A stretch of 64,000 nucleotides of DNA from NCBI GenBank assembly GCA_025345505.1, contig JANVCC010000152.1:3357318-3421317 (forward strand). Reading direction: 5' to 3'. Below are positions 12,549-21,662 of this stretch, in pieces (position 1 is the stretch's first letter; each line of letters starts with the position of its first letter). The stretch is from Todiramphus chloris collaris. Its lineage: Eukaryota; Chordata; Aves; Coraciiformes; Alcedinidae. Below the pieces are notes generated by a model. The model was not told the DNA's origin, searched no databases, and saw nothing but the letters and a program-made list of their open reading frames with translations. Position numbers and translations under genes: made by a program.

Positions 12549-12983
12549 CTAAACCATATCCCTCAGCACTACATCTATGTGACTCTTAAATATCTCTAGG
12601 AGTGGGGACACCACCACTGCACTGGGCAAGCCATTCCAGTGCCTCATAACACGTTCAGTAAAGAATTTCTTCCTCATATCTAATCTAAACTTACCTTGGT
12701 GAAACTTAAGACCATATTTTCTTGTTCTATCACTTGTTCCTTGGGAGAACAGACCAACTCCCACCTCTCTACAACTTCCTTTCAGGTTGTTGTAGAGAGT
12801 GATAAGGTCTACTCTGAGCCTCCTTTTCTCCAATCTAAACAACCCCAACTCTCTCAGCCACTCCTCATAAAACCTGTGCTCCAGGCCCTTCACCAGCTTT
12901 GTTGCCCTTCCTTGGACACACTCTAGTGACTCAGTGTCCTTCTTGTAATGAATGAGGGGCCCAAAACTGAACACAGTACTCAA
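12549..12983 (-). pseudogene. CR1 ORF2 C-terminal segment
   Basis: A 144-codon open stretch holding the post-RT portion of CR1 ORF2. Visible in order: [18 protein letters not shown] (about residues 7-24), [69 protein letters not shown] and the terminal VVLRDMV before the stop. It is out of frame with the neighbouring RT segment because of small indels, so the ORF as a whole is broken. No function is expected; the copy also lacks the 5' half of the element. Confidence 0.88.
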
Positions 12984-13134
12984 GATACAGGCTCACCAGT
13001 GACAAGTACAGGGGTAGAATCACTTCCCTGGTCCTACTGGCCACACTGTTCCTGACATAGGCCAGGATGGCATTGACCTTCTTGGCCACCTCGGTGTACT
13101 GCTGGCTTATGTTTAGTTGGCTGTCAATCAACAC
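12931..13134 (-). pseudogene. CR1 ORF2 middle segment
   Basis: A 67-codon piece, [11 protein letters not shown] ... [33 protein letters not shown], matching the CR1 region between the RT core and the C-terminal block. It overlaps the 12549-12983 frame at its end and is shifted relative to it, marking a frameshift near 12950. Confidence 0.85.
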
Positions 13135-13185
13135 CCCCAGGTCCCTCTCTGGTGGTCATCTTTCCAGCCACTCCTCCTCAGGCCT

Positions 13186-13788
13186 CTAGCACTGCCAGGA
13201 GTTGTTGTAGCCAAAGTGCAGAACCTGGCATTTGGTCTTATTGAAATTCATATCATTGTCCTCAGCCCACTGATCCATCCTGTCCAGATCCCTCTGCAGA
13301 GCCTTCCTACCCTCAAGCAGATAAATACTCCCGCCCAGCTTGGTGTCATCTGCAAACTTACTGAGAGTGCCCTCGATCCTCTCATCCAGGTCATTGATAA
13401 GGATATTACACAGAATTGGCCCCAATACTGAGCCCAGGGGGATACCACTTGTGACTGGCTGCCAACTGTATTTAACTCTATTCACCAGAACTCTCTGGGC
13501 CTGGCTATCCAGAGAGTTTTTCACCCAGTGAAGTGTATGCCCATCCAAGCCATGAGCAACCAGTTTCTCCAGGAGAATGCTGTGGGAGACAGTGTCAAAG
13601 GCTTTACTAAAGTCCAGATAGACAACATCCACAGCCTTTCCTTCATCCACTAAGCGGGTGACCATGTTGTAGAAGGAAATCAAGTTAGTCAAGCAGGACC
13701 TGTCCTTCATAACCCAATGATGACTGTACCTGATCATCTGATTATCCTTCATGTACTGCGTGATGATACCCAGGATGATCTGCTCCAT
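13186..13788 (-). pseudogene. CR1 reverse-transcriptase core, uninterrupted 200 codons
   Basis: RT palm/fingers of CR1 ORF2. Motif A is [11 protein letters not shown] (about residues 57-67). Motif B is [11 protein letters not shown] (114-124), where the usual Gln after Pro is replaced by Leu. Motif C is FADD (145-148), with both metal-binding Asp residues present, and a TKLGG follow-up. RT of this type copies its own RNA at a nicked chromosomal target. The frame is fully open over 603 bp, which suggests moderate age, but the endonuclease is missing through 5' truncation and frameshifts separate this part from the rest. The first Met ([10 protein letters not shown]) is internal to the real ORF and not a genuine start. 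Confidence 0.9.
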
Positions 13789-13856
13789 TAGCTTCCCCTA
13801 GAACCAAAATCAAACTCACTGGCCTGTAGTTTCCCAGATACTCATTTCAGCCCTTC

Positions 13857-14078
13857 TTATAGATGGGTATTACACTGACTAATTTCCAGTCTGCTGGGAC
13901 CTCCCTGGTCAGCCACCACTGCTGAAAAATGATGGAAATTGGCTTGGTGAGCACTTCTGCCAGCTCTCTCAGAACTCTCAGGTGAATTCCATCTGGCCCC
14001 ATAGACTTGTATACAAGTCTTAGAGGAGTTTGCTTTTTTTGCAGAAGCTACAGCAGTAGCCCTCTCCTCTGCTACCAA
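13857..14078 (-). pseudogene. CR1 ORF2 pre-RT segment, decayed
   Basis: DNA words such as CTGGCCCCATAGACTTGT and CTTGGTGAGCACTTCTGCCA match the CR1 region just upstream of the RT core. The reading frame differs from the RT segment and the protein (about 70 codons) is not cleanly CR1-like, so it is frame-shifted. The part beyond about 14030 runs into the LTR. Confidence 0.6.
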
Positions 14079-14105
14079 AATCCTCCAAGCAGAAACACAA
14101 CATAA
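14031..14105 (-). mobile_element. ERV LTR, 5' end (minus strand), beyond the CR1 insert
   Basis: GCAGAAGCTAC ... CTGCTACCAAAATCCTCCAAG ... AAACACAACAT corresponds to the reverse complement of the 5' start of the LTR family seen at 11552-12462 (a start of the TGTGTTGGGTTTGC...TTTTGGTAGCAG type). A second relic of the same stretch occurs at 46760-46868. The exact terminal base is unclear because the TG start has mutated. Confidence 0.7.
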
Positions 14106-16482
14106 CCATTTCTATCTTTTTACCAACTAAAGTGGTTATCAGTCCTAGGAGAGCTAATACGTCCATAAAGCCCACAGTGCAAGTTTGGACAAGTGTATCT
14201 ACCCCTTGCAAAGTAGCTGTGTAAGAGACACTACTTGCTAGCTCTTAGATCTGGGCAGAAGAGGACATAAGAGTTTTGAATAAAGATTTACTTATGGAAA
14301 ATAATAAAAGCTAACACAAAGCCAAGGTTAACTGAAACATATAATTAAACTTCACATTTGCTTTAATAAAATACAATATTGACTTTGCTCTTTAAAGTAG
14401 ATTATGTTGTTGACATTGCAGCAGTACAATAAACAAACCACCAAGCTTTTTACTAGCAGAACAGAAAATTAAAACTGGTTATGACAAGCCAAATAAAATG
14501 AGTTTATTCAGGGCTGTATAAATCATCAATAAGAATTCCTAATCACTCGCCTCCAAAAAGCTAGATTATTTGACCTGCAACAAAACTGGGTCTGTGTCAG
14601 CAAGTTGGATGCAAATCAAACAACATTCAGACATCTCAAAAATTCTGAAAGTATGTGTCTGCAATACAGATGAAGGCCAGAATTTCAGTGAGGCCTTCTT
14701 AGGGTGGGGGAAAAATAAATTAAAGTTCTTTTTTACACTGAGTTGTGGTTATTGAAACAGGAGTCTCTCATTAGCGTGGCATATCACAGATAAAATATCA
14801 TCCCTGGTTTTCTAGTCTTATTTTCTATGTGTATTTTTAGAAAGGTTTTTTTTTTTTTGTTAGAAGCATATATTTTATAGAGACCAGAAGCTCCACAAAG
14901 CTAAACTGTTCATTTTGATGCTTCATCATATTATATTAACTTTTAATACAAAATCACATGGCTCCTAAAAATGTCTACTATAATTTAAGGCTTCCCAGCC
15001 ACAATAGCATTCTTTGATGCATGTATTTTATTTACAAAGTCTTATTGTAATACTTTTGATCAATAAAGATGTTCACCCAGTCATGGAGTAAATTTGTGAA
15101 CTATTAATATTTTATCATCTCTTTCCCTAAATCATAGTCTACTCCTGCATCAATTAAGTGTTTTTTCCAGATTTTTTCATACCATATAAATAAGGGTTAA
15201 GAAAAAAATAAAAATAACAATAAAATATTGAATAAGAAGTTTCCACAACTTCAAAAATTATAACGTAGAATTAAGATGTAACATGAACTTCTTCACATTT
15301 ACCTGAATGTGGATCTGGGGAAAGTTGTTCAGAATTCATAATAAAAGCTGAGAAGTGCATCTGTTTGTAAAAGGCTTGTCCCTATTTTTCACTATTTTGA
15401 AAGTATCAATCTTAAATGCTTGATTAAAGGTTTCCCTATTTCAGCATTTGTTCATGGCTTACTGATTAAAAAAAATAAGATGCTCTAGACAGAGGGAAAA
15501 TCCTGAAGTTATCAGGTGCCGTGAGCTGATGGTTCATCACAAAAGACAAATGACACATCAGGGACTGTGAATTGCTCGTGTGATGTTACCACACAGACAG
15601 AGGGCATCCAAGGGTGAATCACCTGAAGAATTGCCTGTAGAGAAAGCATACTTATAGCATTGTAGAAGTCCTTGCTGAGAACTCATCTAGCATCCAAGAA
15701 AATGCAATTACTTCTGACCACGTGGGTTCAGGGCTAATAAATTCATTGAAACAAGGAAGATCCCCTTCTCATGATAGGAGATTAAAGGACCTCATTTTGT
15801 TCACCTTAGCAGACAAAAAGCTGGCCAGGGATGTAAATATCAGTGAAGAGAGAGAATCATCAGTTCCAAAGAAAGCAGGAATAAACAGGCCATGAATACA
15901 CTTGCTCCCGAAAACAGAAGGATGCTAAGCATCATGTTCTGGGAGAGTCTTTTGGCATAGCAAAGGGAACATGGAATTCACAAATGCAAATGGGGCTTCT
16001 GACAGTAGATCATATTCTCTGTCTGCTCATCACATCATGGAGGTGGAACTGATGATTCAGAAGACCTCTTTGTATGTTCTTAACTATAGAAAAATATTAA
16101 GGAAAGATTTCTCAGGCTACAATGGTAGCATCAGGTAATTACAGTCATAAGTGGTAAATTGGAAGAGATTAACATATTCCTACAGTAAAACAGAAAGGGA
16201 CTTTTGTGTTTTCTTAGCTTACTCTTGGGAATAAGGCCAGGGGAGCTGATCACATGGAGTGGATGGTAGAATCCAAACCTGCTTATTATATTCCTGTATT
16301 TCATCCTCTGTCCTGAGTACAATTCCAAGATTAAATATAGGCTTCTCTGGGTCCAGATAATGCTTCTATAGTCTCTAAGATCTATCTGTAAGATCTTTTT
16401 CTGGAGTCATCCCCATTCAACCTAACTCACTTTATTTTTTAGTATCTGTCTTTAAAGAGCTTAAGTTAGAGTTTAGTTACTG
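14106..16482. other. Non-coding AT-rich DNA, no gene seen
   Basis: Nothing recognisable apart from a T13 run at 14846-14858 and general A/T-rich sequence. Confidence 0.7.
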
Positions 16483-16589
16483 ATTCACAGAATCACAGAA
16501 TTGCAGAATGTTAGGGGTTGGAAGGGACTTCCAAAGATCATTGAGTCCAATGCCCCTGCTAGAGCAGGACAAAACTAGAGCAGATCACA
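16483..16589 (-). mobile_element. CR1 3'-end fragment
   Basis: A short minus-strand CR1 tail: TTCACAGAATCACAGAATTG, GGTTGGAAGGGACTTCC, GATCATTGAGTCCAATGCCCC, CTAGAGCAGGAC. It covers only the 3' UTR, about 107 bp, and holds no coding sequence. Confidence 0.9.
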
Positions 16590-17652
16590 ATTCAAAAGAC
16601 AGAAAAATCAGTAGAAATCATCCTATTACAACTGAAAAGAACCATGACTTTTCTGAAATTAATTGCCCAAAGAAATAAACTGATAGAAGCTGCATTGTTT
16701 AGTTCTTGAGTTAAACAATAGTCCTATCCCTTGGAAAATATTTTAGCAGTTTAGCAAATCCTACATACAGAGGGTTAAAGAATATATTTAAAGGAAAAAA
16801 AGGCCAGCATGTCCTGCTGTGAGTGAAATATGATTCTGTCATTCAGTACTGCTGTTTTCTTAAAATGTTGTTGGGTCTGATGTGGAGACTGGCATCAAAA
16901 TGTAAGTCAAAATATGTAGGGGTTTCAAATATGTGTTTGATATTGTTTTGGGCTGATTTCTTTTGACATCCAGCTGTGCTGGTGTTTGGGAGCAATGTTT
17001 GAAATCAAGGGTCATCTCTGTAGGCAGCTGTGCTGGGAAAAGTAACTAGCACAGTAAATGGAGAGGACTTGAGTGAAATACCGTTCATAGCTGAATGGGA
17101 ATACTTTAGCCTGGTGATGACAGTGGGGAAGAGTGTCATAATATGAAAATATTTCTTAAGAGAACATATTATAAAGGGACTGTTTTCTTTAGGATATTAA
17201 TGAGTAGTAAATTTACATGCTTTCCCCTCACTCCTATTTCTACAAAAAACAGATATACCAGGGTGCTGTCTGGGGAGCTCTAAAAATATAAGCCTCTTCA
17301 TCTTAAGTCCCCAGTGCTCCAAATACATGTCAGATTGACTTTTCTCACTGCTTATAGAATTTATTGAATGCTAGGAATTTAGCTTTTACTCAACCCAAAA
17401 AAGTTTAGAGTTTGTCTAGAGTTCAGATATGAATAAGAAAAGCTTTGGGACTCAATTCAATTCAAATTGCTAAGACATGAACTGAAAGTGTGTGCATAAG
17501 CCTGTGTTGACATTCTGGTTTCTATACAAGCTAATGTCCAGCTAGTAATGTCTTAGCAACTTCACATTCAGACAAAAAAACAACCAGTCAGAATTTCTGC
17601 CATATCTTGTCTGTGACTTTGGACAACCATGCCTTCTGGATGCTCTTTCCTA
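16590..17652. other. Non-coding DNA, no gene seen
   Basis: About 1.06 kb with no recognisable gene or repeat. Confidence 0.65.
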
Positions 17653-17658
17653 CTTTCT
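17653..17658 (+). repeat. Target-site duplication, left copy (CTTTCT)
   Basis: Identical to 17890-17895; both directly abut the solo LTR. Confidence 0.8.
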
Positions 17659-17889
17659 TGTTGTGATTAACGTGTCCTATCCTCGGTGCCAAATCCCGGG
17701 AGACATCGAGGGTCCATTGTCAGACTCAGACTCTCATAGAAAGGAAGGCAAAATGGCATTTTATTAAAGGCTACAGGCACTTATATACCAGTAACAGACC
17801 CAGCCCTTCGTGGGTGGTATCCTACCTGGTTTCTACATTTCCGTTACAGCACGTGATCTTCCACATCACCACATCCCCATACTATCACA
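17659..17889 (-). mobile_element. Solo LTR, 231 bp, class II (ERVK-like) inferred
   Basis: A complete LTR on the minus strand. On the plus strand it starts TGTTGTGATT and ends CTATCACA, so TG...CA ends are present. It is flanked by identical 6-bp sequences CTTTCT (17653-17658 and 17890-17895), the duplication length typical of class II/alpharetroviral integrases. Minus-sense signals are a TATATAAG box (17787-17780) followed 15 bp later by AATAAA (17765-17760), so the poly(A) signal is very close to the promoter, as in short-R avian LTRs. With no internal sequence between the duplications, it is the product of LTR-LTR recombination. Confidence 0.85.
17780..17787 (-). promoter_or_regulatory. 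LTR TATA box (TATATAAG)
   Basis: Minus-strand TATATAAG inside the solo LTR, with AATAAA (17765-17760) just downstream. It is the expected U3 promoter of the element; present activity is unknown. Confidence 0.6.
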
Positions 17890-17895
17890 CTTTCT
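17890..17895 (+). repeat. Target-site duplication, right copy (CTTTCT)
   Basis: Identical to 17653-17658. The sequence is low-complexity and the right flank continues as a CTTT-rich stretch, which slightly weakens the evidence. Confidence 0.8.
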
Positions 17896-19617
17896 TTCTT
17901 TTTCTTTCCCTACAGTGAAGGAAGAGCATAACTGCAAAGCATTGTCTCTCATTTCTCCCTGTGCTCATCATGACCACTGAGGTAGCATGACGTTTGGTGG
18001 TAATTCACTATAGCTGTAGGTCAGCAACAAACACACATTCCAGAGGCAAGAGAAAAACAGAGATGGATTGCTTCTGTGATTAGCTGCCTTCTGGAACTGG
18101 TCTTCATGCAATGCAGCCTCCTGTGATGCTAGTGCCTGCAGGCATACTCTAACCCCTAAACAGATGGTTGAATTTGCAAGCTGCTGTGGATTGTGTGTTT
18201 GCAGGTGTATGTGTGAAGAAGGAGGTTATGGTGAGTTTGATTTCTGTGTATTGCAATGAATATTAAAATATGTTTCTTATTTTGTGCTTATATAAGGAAG
18301 TCACACTTTGAACTTTCCTAGTTGGGACTAAAGTAATGACAAGTCATAGATTATTTGTCTTCGCAACTCTTTTATGGAAATTACTACAGTAGGTCACACC
18401 CAAAGAGTGGGGTTTTTTTGTTGCCTGTGTCCTGCAGAAACCATAATTGAAGGGGTTTTTTTTTTAAATCACTAAATCATACTGAAAGGAAGTGAGGGAG
18501 AATTTGTGCATATGTCAGTCTCTTAGTTGTTGGTGAAGACTGACTGAGGCACTGAGATTTATATTTCTAGTTATCTTTATTGTTGGATATTAGTAACTAC
18601 AATTAGAATTATTTATACACTTGCATATAAGTTTCCATTCCCCCTTTGTCTTCTGTGAAAGCCATATTCCATTTTGGGTGGGATGCACTTGAAACAATCA
18701 TCCTGACACCCTTTTAGTGCCATAGTGAGTAATGGACTTGTTAGGGTGCCATGCCTCTCCCCCATTTTAAGCATGGAGAGCAGGTTATAACAAATTATTC
18801 TACAGAATTGCCTTTTCCTCCATTGCTTAAAATTACTTTAGATGTAGACCCCTACACTGTAAATGTCTACATCTCCTCAGATGAATCTCATTTATTTTGA
18901 CAATTTGCTTTGTCTGCTATATCAAAATGTTTTCATGAATGCCAGTACATAAAAATATGTGTGAATGGTGTTCATTGAAACACAGAAATTCTACTTATGA
19001 GTTACACTACTTGAGAATGAGGCTAGCTCTCTGGCTCCACTAGTAGCCATGTCTAGGCGCTTCTGGGAAATGTGCAAAACAATCAAGAAGCTGACAACTA
19101 TAAAAGGGTAAGAATTTCCTAATCACAATTTCACTTTTATTTCACCTTGAAGTTTAAGGCTTCTCTCAGGTTCATAAGATTTTTAGTTGGTTCTAAAAGG
19201 TATTATAATGTATTTGAATGTTCTTCCTAGCCCTATAAATGGTCATTTTTTTTATTGTACTCACAGAAAACAGTTCACTGTTACTACCATTCCTTGATCA
19301 TGTCTAGCCCATATCTGCTATACTGCCAACAAGCTAGGATACATCAGTTTACGGAAACAATGTGAATAACAAGTGTGTCACTCTATCAGTTCTTGGCAGA
19401 TGAGGTTTAATTCAGATGCTAAGCAAGCTGATTCCAGCTGAGAAAAGCATTTGTACAAGTTCTTAAATCAGTGATTCCCAGCCTCTGTTATTTGTAGTGT
19501 CTTCAAAAATACCGCCTCTGTGATAAATACTGAATATCGTTTATGGTCTCTCATTTCTTTGCTATTCTCTGAAGGCTCTTTAGAAGACAGGTTTCCAAAG
19601 ATGTCAGGTGCCACAGT
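17896..19617. other. Non-coding DNA, no gene seen
   Basis: About 1.7 kb. A CTTT-rich pyrimidine tract follows the LTR to about 17912, and a T-run lies near 18458. No exon or repeat family is recognised. Confidence 0.65.
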
Positions 19618-20115
19618 TCACAGAATCAATGAATCAATATGTTTGGAAAAGACCTTTAAGATCAAGTCCAACCATTATCTAACTCTACCAGAGCCACTAC
19701 TACACCATATCCTTGAGCACCATATCTAAACAGCTTTCAGATACATCCAGGAATGGCGATTCTACCACCTTCCTGGCCATCCTGTTCCAGTCTTTGAGAA
19801 CTTTTTTGGTATAGAAGTTGTTCCTAATATCCAACCTAAACCTCCCTTGGCATAACTTGATGCCATTCCGTCTTGTCCTATCAACTGTGACTTGTGAGAA
19901 GAGATCAATACCCACTTCTCTGCAATCTCCTTTCAGGTATTTGTGGAGAGCAGTAAGGTCTCCTTTCAACCTCCTTTTCTTCAAGGTAAACAACCCCAGC
20001 TCCCTTAGCCATTCAATATAATACTTACTATCAAGAGTCTTTCCCAGTTTCATTGCCCTTCTCTTGAAGGGCACATTGATGTTTTTCTTATACTGTGGTG
20101 TCCAGGGTTGAAAAT
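19618..20115 (-). mobile_element. CR1 retrotransposon, 5'-truncated
   Basis: A minus-strand CR1 of about 0.5 kb. The 3' end is near 19618 (TTCACAGAATCAATGAATC, with the octamer decayed), followed by GGAAAAGACCTTTAAGATC and the C-terminal ORF. The 5' truncation is near 20112 (GTGTCCAGGGTTG). It belongs to the same broad subfamily as the copy at 12463-14030, judging from the shared C-terminal 'VLRDMV / VLKDMV' end. Confidence 0.9.
19700..20074 (-). pseudogene. CR1 ORF2 C-terminal remnant
   Basis: A 124-codon open stretch: [73 protein letters not shown] and a terminal VLKDMV. It is the post-RT tail of CR1 ORF2; catalytic motifs are absent by truncation. The initial Met is incidental. Confidence 0.88.
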
Positions 20116-20600
20116 CTTAAATGAGGCGACTCTGTTCACCCAGGCATATGGCTATGTGTTTTAGTAGAACAGCTCTTCTAGTACAAAACATTTGGAGCAC
20201 TTAAAGTATGTGTGTAGACTGTCAGATACAATGAAGGCACACTGTATTTAGTGTGTATAGGAATTTCTACAAATCTATATAATTTCTTATAATATTTTAT
20301 TTGCTGTTTGTAAATTCAAAAGAACAGTCTTTTGTTCAAGTATTTAATCATTTTCTTCAAGTCAGCATTTGAAAATCAGTTTAAACCACTAGTAAAATGT
20401 TGCTAGAGAAGAGACAGATGTGTGACTTAAACGCATTTTGTCCTTTTTTTTTTTTTAATCTGGGGTGTCTAATAACTACTGTCTGTGTAGTTTTTCTATT
20501 CATTAACATGTCAATTGAATTTCATTTATTGATTTCTAAAAAAAAATCCAGAGTTTTAAATTTTATTTTATTAATTTTAAAGAGCCCTGGTTCCTAAATG
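20116..20600. other. Non-coding AT-rich DNA, no gene seen
   Basis: Unique-looking AT-rich DNA with a T-run at about 20445-20457. Confidence 0.65.
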
Positions 20601-20713
20601 CTCAGTTCACACCCTGGCAGTGGTCGCATGCTGGTCATAAACCAGAGCAAGATTTTGTTCGTATTCTCGGGAACAGAATTAAGACTCAAAACAGAGTCAA
20701 AGTGCTAAGTGGC

Positions 20714-20719
20714 TTTATT
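20714..20719 (-). terminator. LTR polyadenylation signal AATAAA
   Basis: Minus-strand AATAAA about 170 bp downstream of the TATA-like element in the CpG-rich LTR; this spacing suits a U3-R-U5 layout. Confidence 0.6.
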
Positions 20720-20737
20720 TGCCCGACAAAAGTTCGC

Positions 20738-20775
20738 AAAGCAGAGAGAGAGAGAGAGGAAGGAAAGGAAGGAAG
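20738..20775 (+). repeat. (GA)n/(GGAA)n purine tract in LTR
   Basis: AGAGAGAGAGAGAG followed by GGAAGGAAAGGAAGGAAG; pyrimidine-rich in the LTR's own sense. Confidence 0.85.
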
Positions 20776-21053
20776 ATAAGAGTCAGTTGCGATAGCTACC
20801 ACCACGGATCTGCGGCGTCCCATCAGTCCGATGTGCTTTCAGGTCCGGTGAGAGAATGTTCCATTCAATGTTCATGGCTCCTGCTCTTTTATCGGGGACT
20901 GTCCTGCTTATCCACACCTACCACCTGGCAGTGGCACACATGCCCAACACCATCTCTGAGGGGCATCAGGGGGGTTTCAGGGGTCTCCGGACCCCTCGGT
21001 CTTCCAGGCCCTGGGTCTGGACTCATGCATAGGGGTGCGGTTGCAGCTTTCCA

Positions 21054-21194
21054 CACTGATAAGGCACCATTTCTGACAAGCTGTGGTCCAATTCATGGTT
21101 TGGAGCCTGTCCCCACTGATAGAGCCAGGTTGCTTTGTCATCACCTCGGACAAACCATCGTCCAGTTTGTAGTTTGCAGTCTGTTTACACTGAT
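21054..21194 (-). repeat. Degenerate repeats in LTR U3 (CACTGATA-marked)
   Basis: CACTGAT recurs at 21054, 21114 and 21188 (spacing 60 and 74 bp). Between them the DNA shares imperfect 'GGTTTGGAGCCTGT' / 'AGTTTGCAGTCTGTTT' segments. In minus-strand translation the repeat appears as recurring ISGDRLQTMNWTTACQ-like text. Tandem direct repeats in U3 often act as enhancer units; here that is inference. Confidence 0.55.
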
Positions 21195-21641
21195 ACAGCA
21201 ATGTTGATGCGTATACTACACCGCCCTTGTCACCTTCTCTGACAGCAGTGCATAAACCAAATTGTATGTCCTAGGTGGGTCTAGACTTTTACAGCTGTAG
21301 TATACTAGGAAACTCCATGGTTTGGTGGCTACACTAAAATAATGTTGGGTTCTTGACCTCCCCAAGCTGAAAGTGTGTGTGTGTGGAGGGGAGGATACAA
21401 CAGAAGGATATCTGAAAAGTTATTCATTTTGTTCAAAACATAAACAGAAAGTGGCAGATTTTGAAAGTGCTCAATGTTGGCCCAAACATTTTCAGTCCTT
21501 ACAAAAATGAAGTCCTGTTGACTTCAACAATGCGTGGTTTTAGAAACACCACTTTTGGCTTTCTTTGTAATAAGATAGAGCTACAGATAATCCACAGTAC
21601 ATATGGTCTCCCAAATTCATGTTTTTCCAGAATTGTTTTTA

Positions 21642-21662
21642 CAAAAGCCAAAAGCCAAAAGC
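21642..21662 (+). repeat. Three tandem CAAAAGC units
   Basis: CAAAAGC repeated three times, each directly abutting the next. Confidence 0.85.

Larger units (their letters stand above)
12463..14030 (-). mobile_element. CR1 retrotransposon, 1.57 kb, 5'-truncated
   Basis: The longest CR1 in the window, minus strand. Its 3' end is at 12463 (AGAATCACAGAATTTCC, GGTTGAAAAAGACCT) and its 5' truncation is near 14020-14030. It covers the 3' UTR, the ORF C-terminus (12549-12983), the middle (12931-13134), the RT core (13186-13788) and part of the region upstream (13857-14078, frame-shifted). Sequence words match the bird CR1 subfamily with the 'AACCTAAACGATTCTATG'-type 3' end. It sits inside the ERV LTR at 11552-14105 and so is younger than that LTR. 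The exact 5' edge is uncertain by about 15 bp. Confidence 0.92.
20601..21220 (-). mobile_element. CpG-rich ERV LTR, probably young; left edge uncertain
   Basis: A GC- and CpG-rich island (roughly 15 CpG) in AT-rich DNA, with LTR architecture on the minus strand. The 5' end TGTAGTATACGC is at 21220. A TATA-like GATAAAAG is near 20892, AATAAA lies at 20719-20714, and a U5-like region runs to TGTTCGTATTC at 20656 (plus sense), which resembles an inverted copy of the other end. Sequence left of 20656 to about 20601 is also non-AT-rich and may be internal or leader DNA. A GA/GGAA-rich stretch lies in the presumed R region. An open frame of 162 codons on the plus strand is incidental to CpG-rich DNA. 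No 5- or 6-bp duplication was found. The family is not recognised. Confidence 0.7.

Noticed and set aside
20719..21207. 162-codon plus-strand open frame
   Set aside because: It lies antisense within the CpG-rich LTR; few stops are expected in GC-rich U3/R DNA and the protein is low-information.
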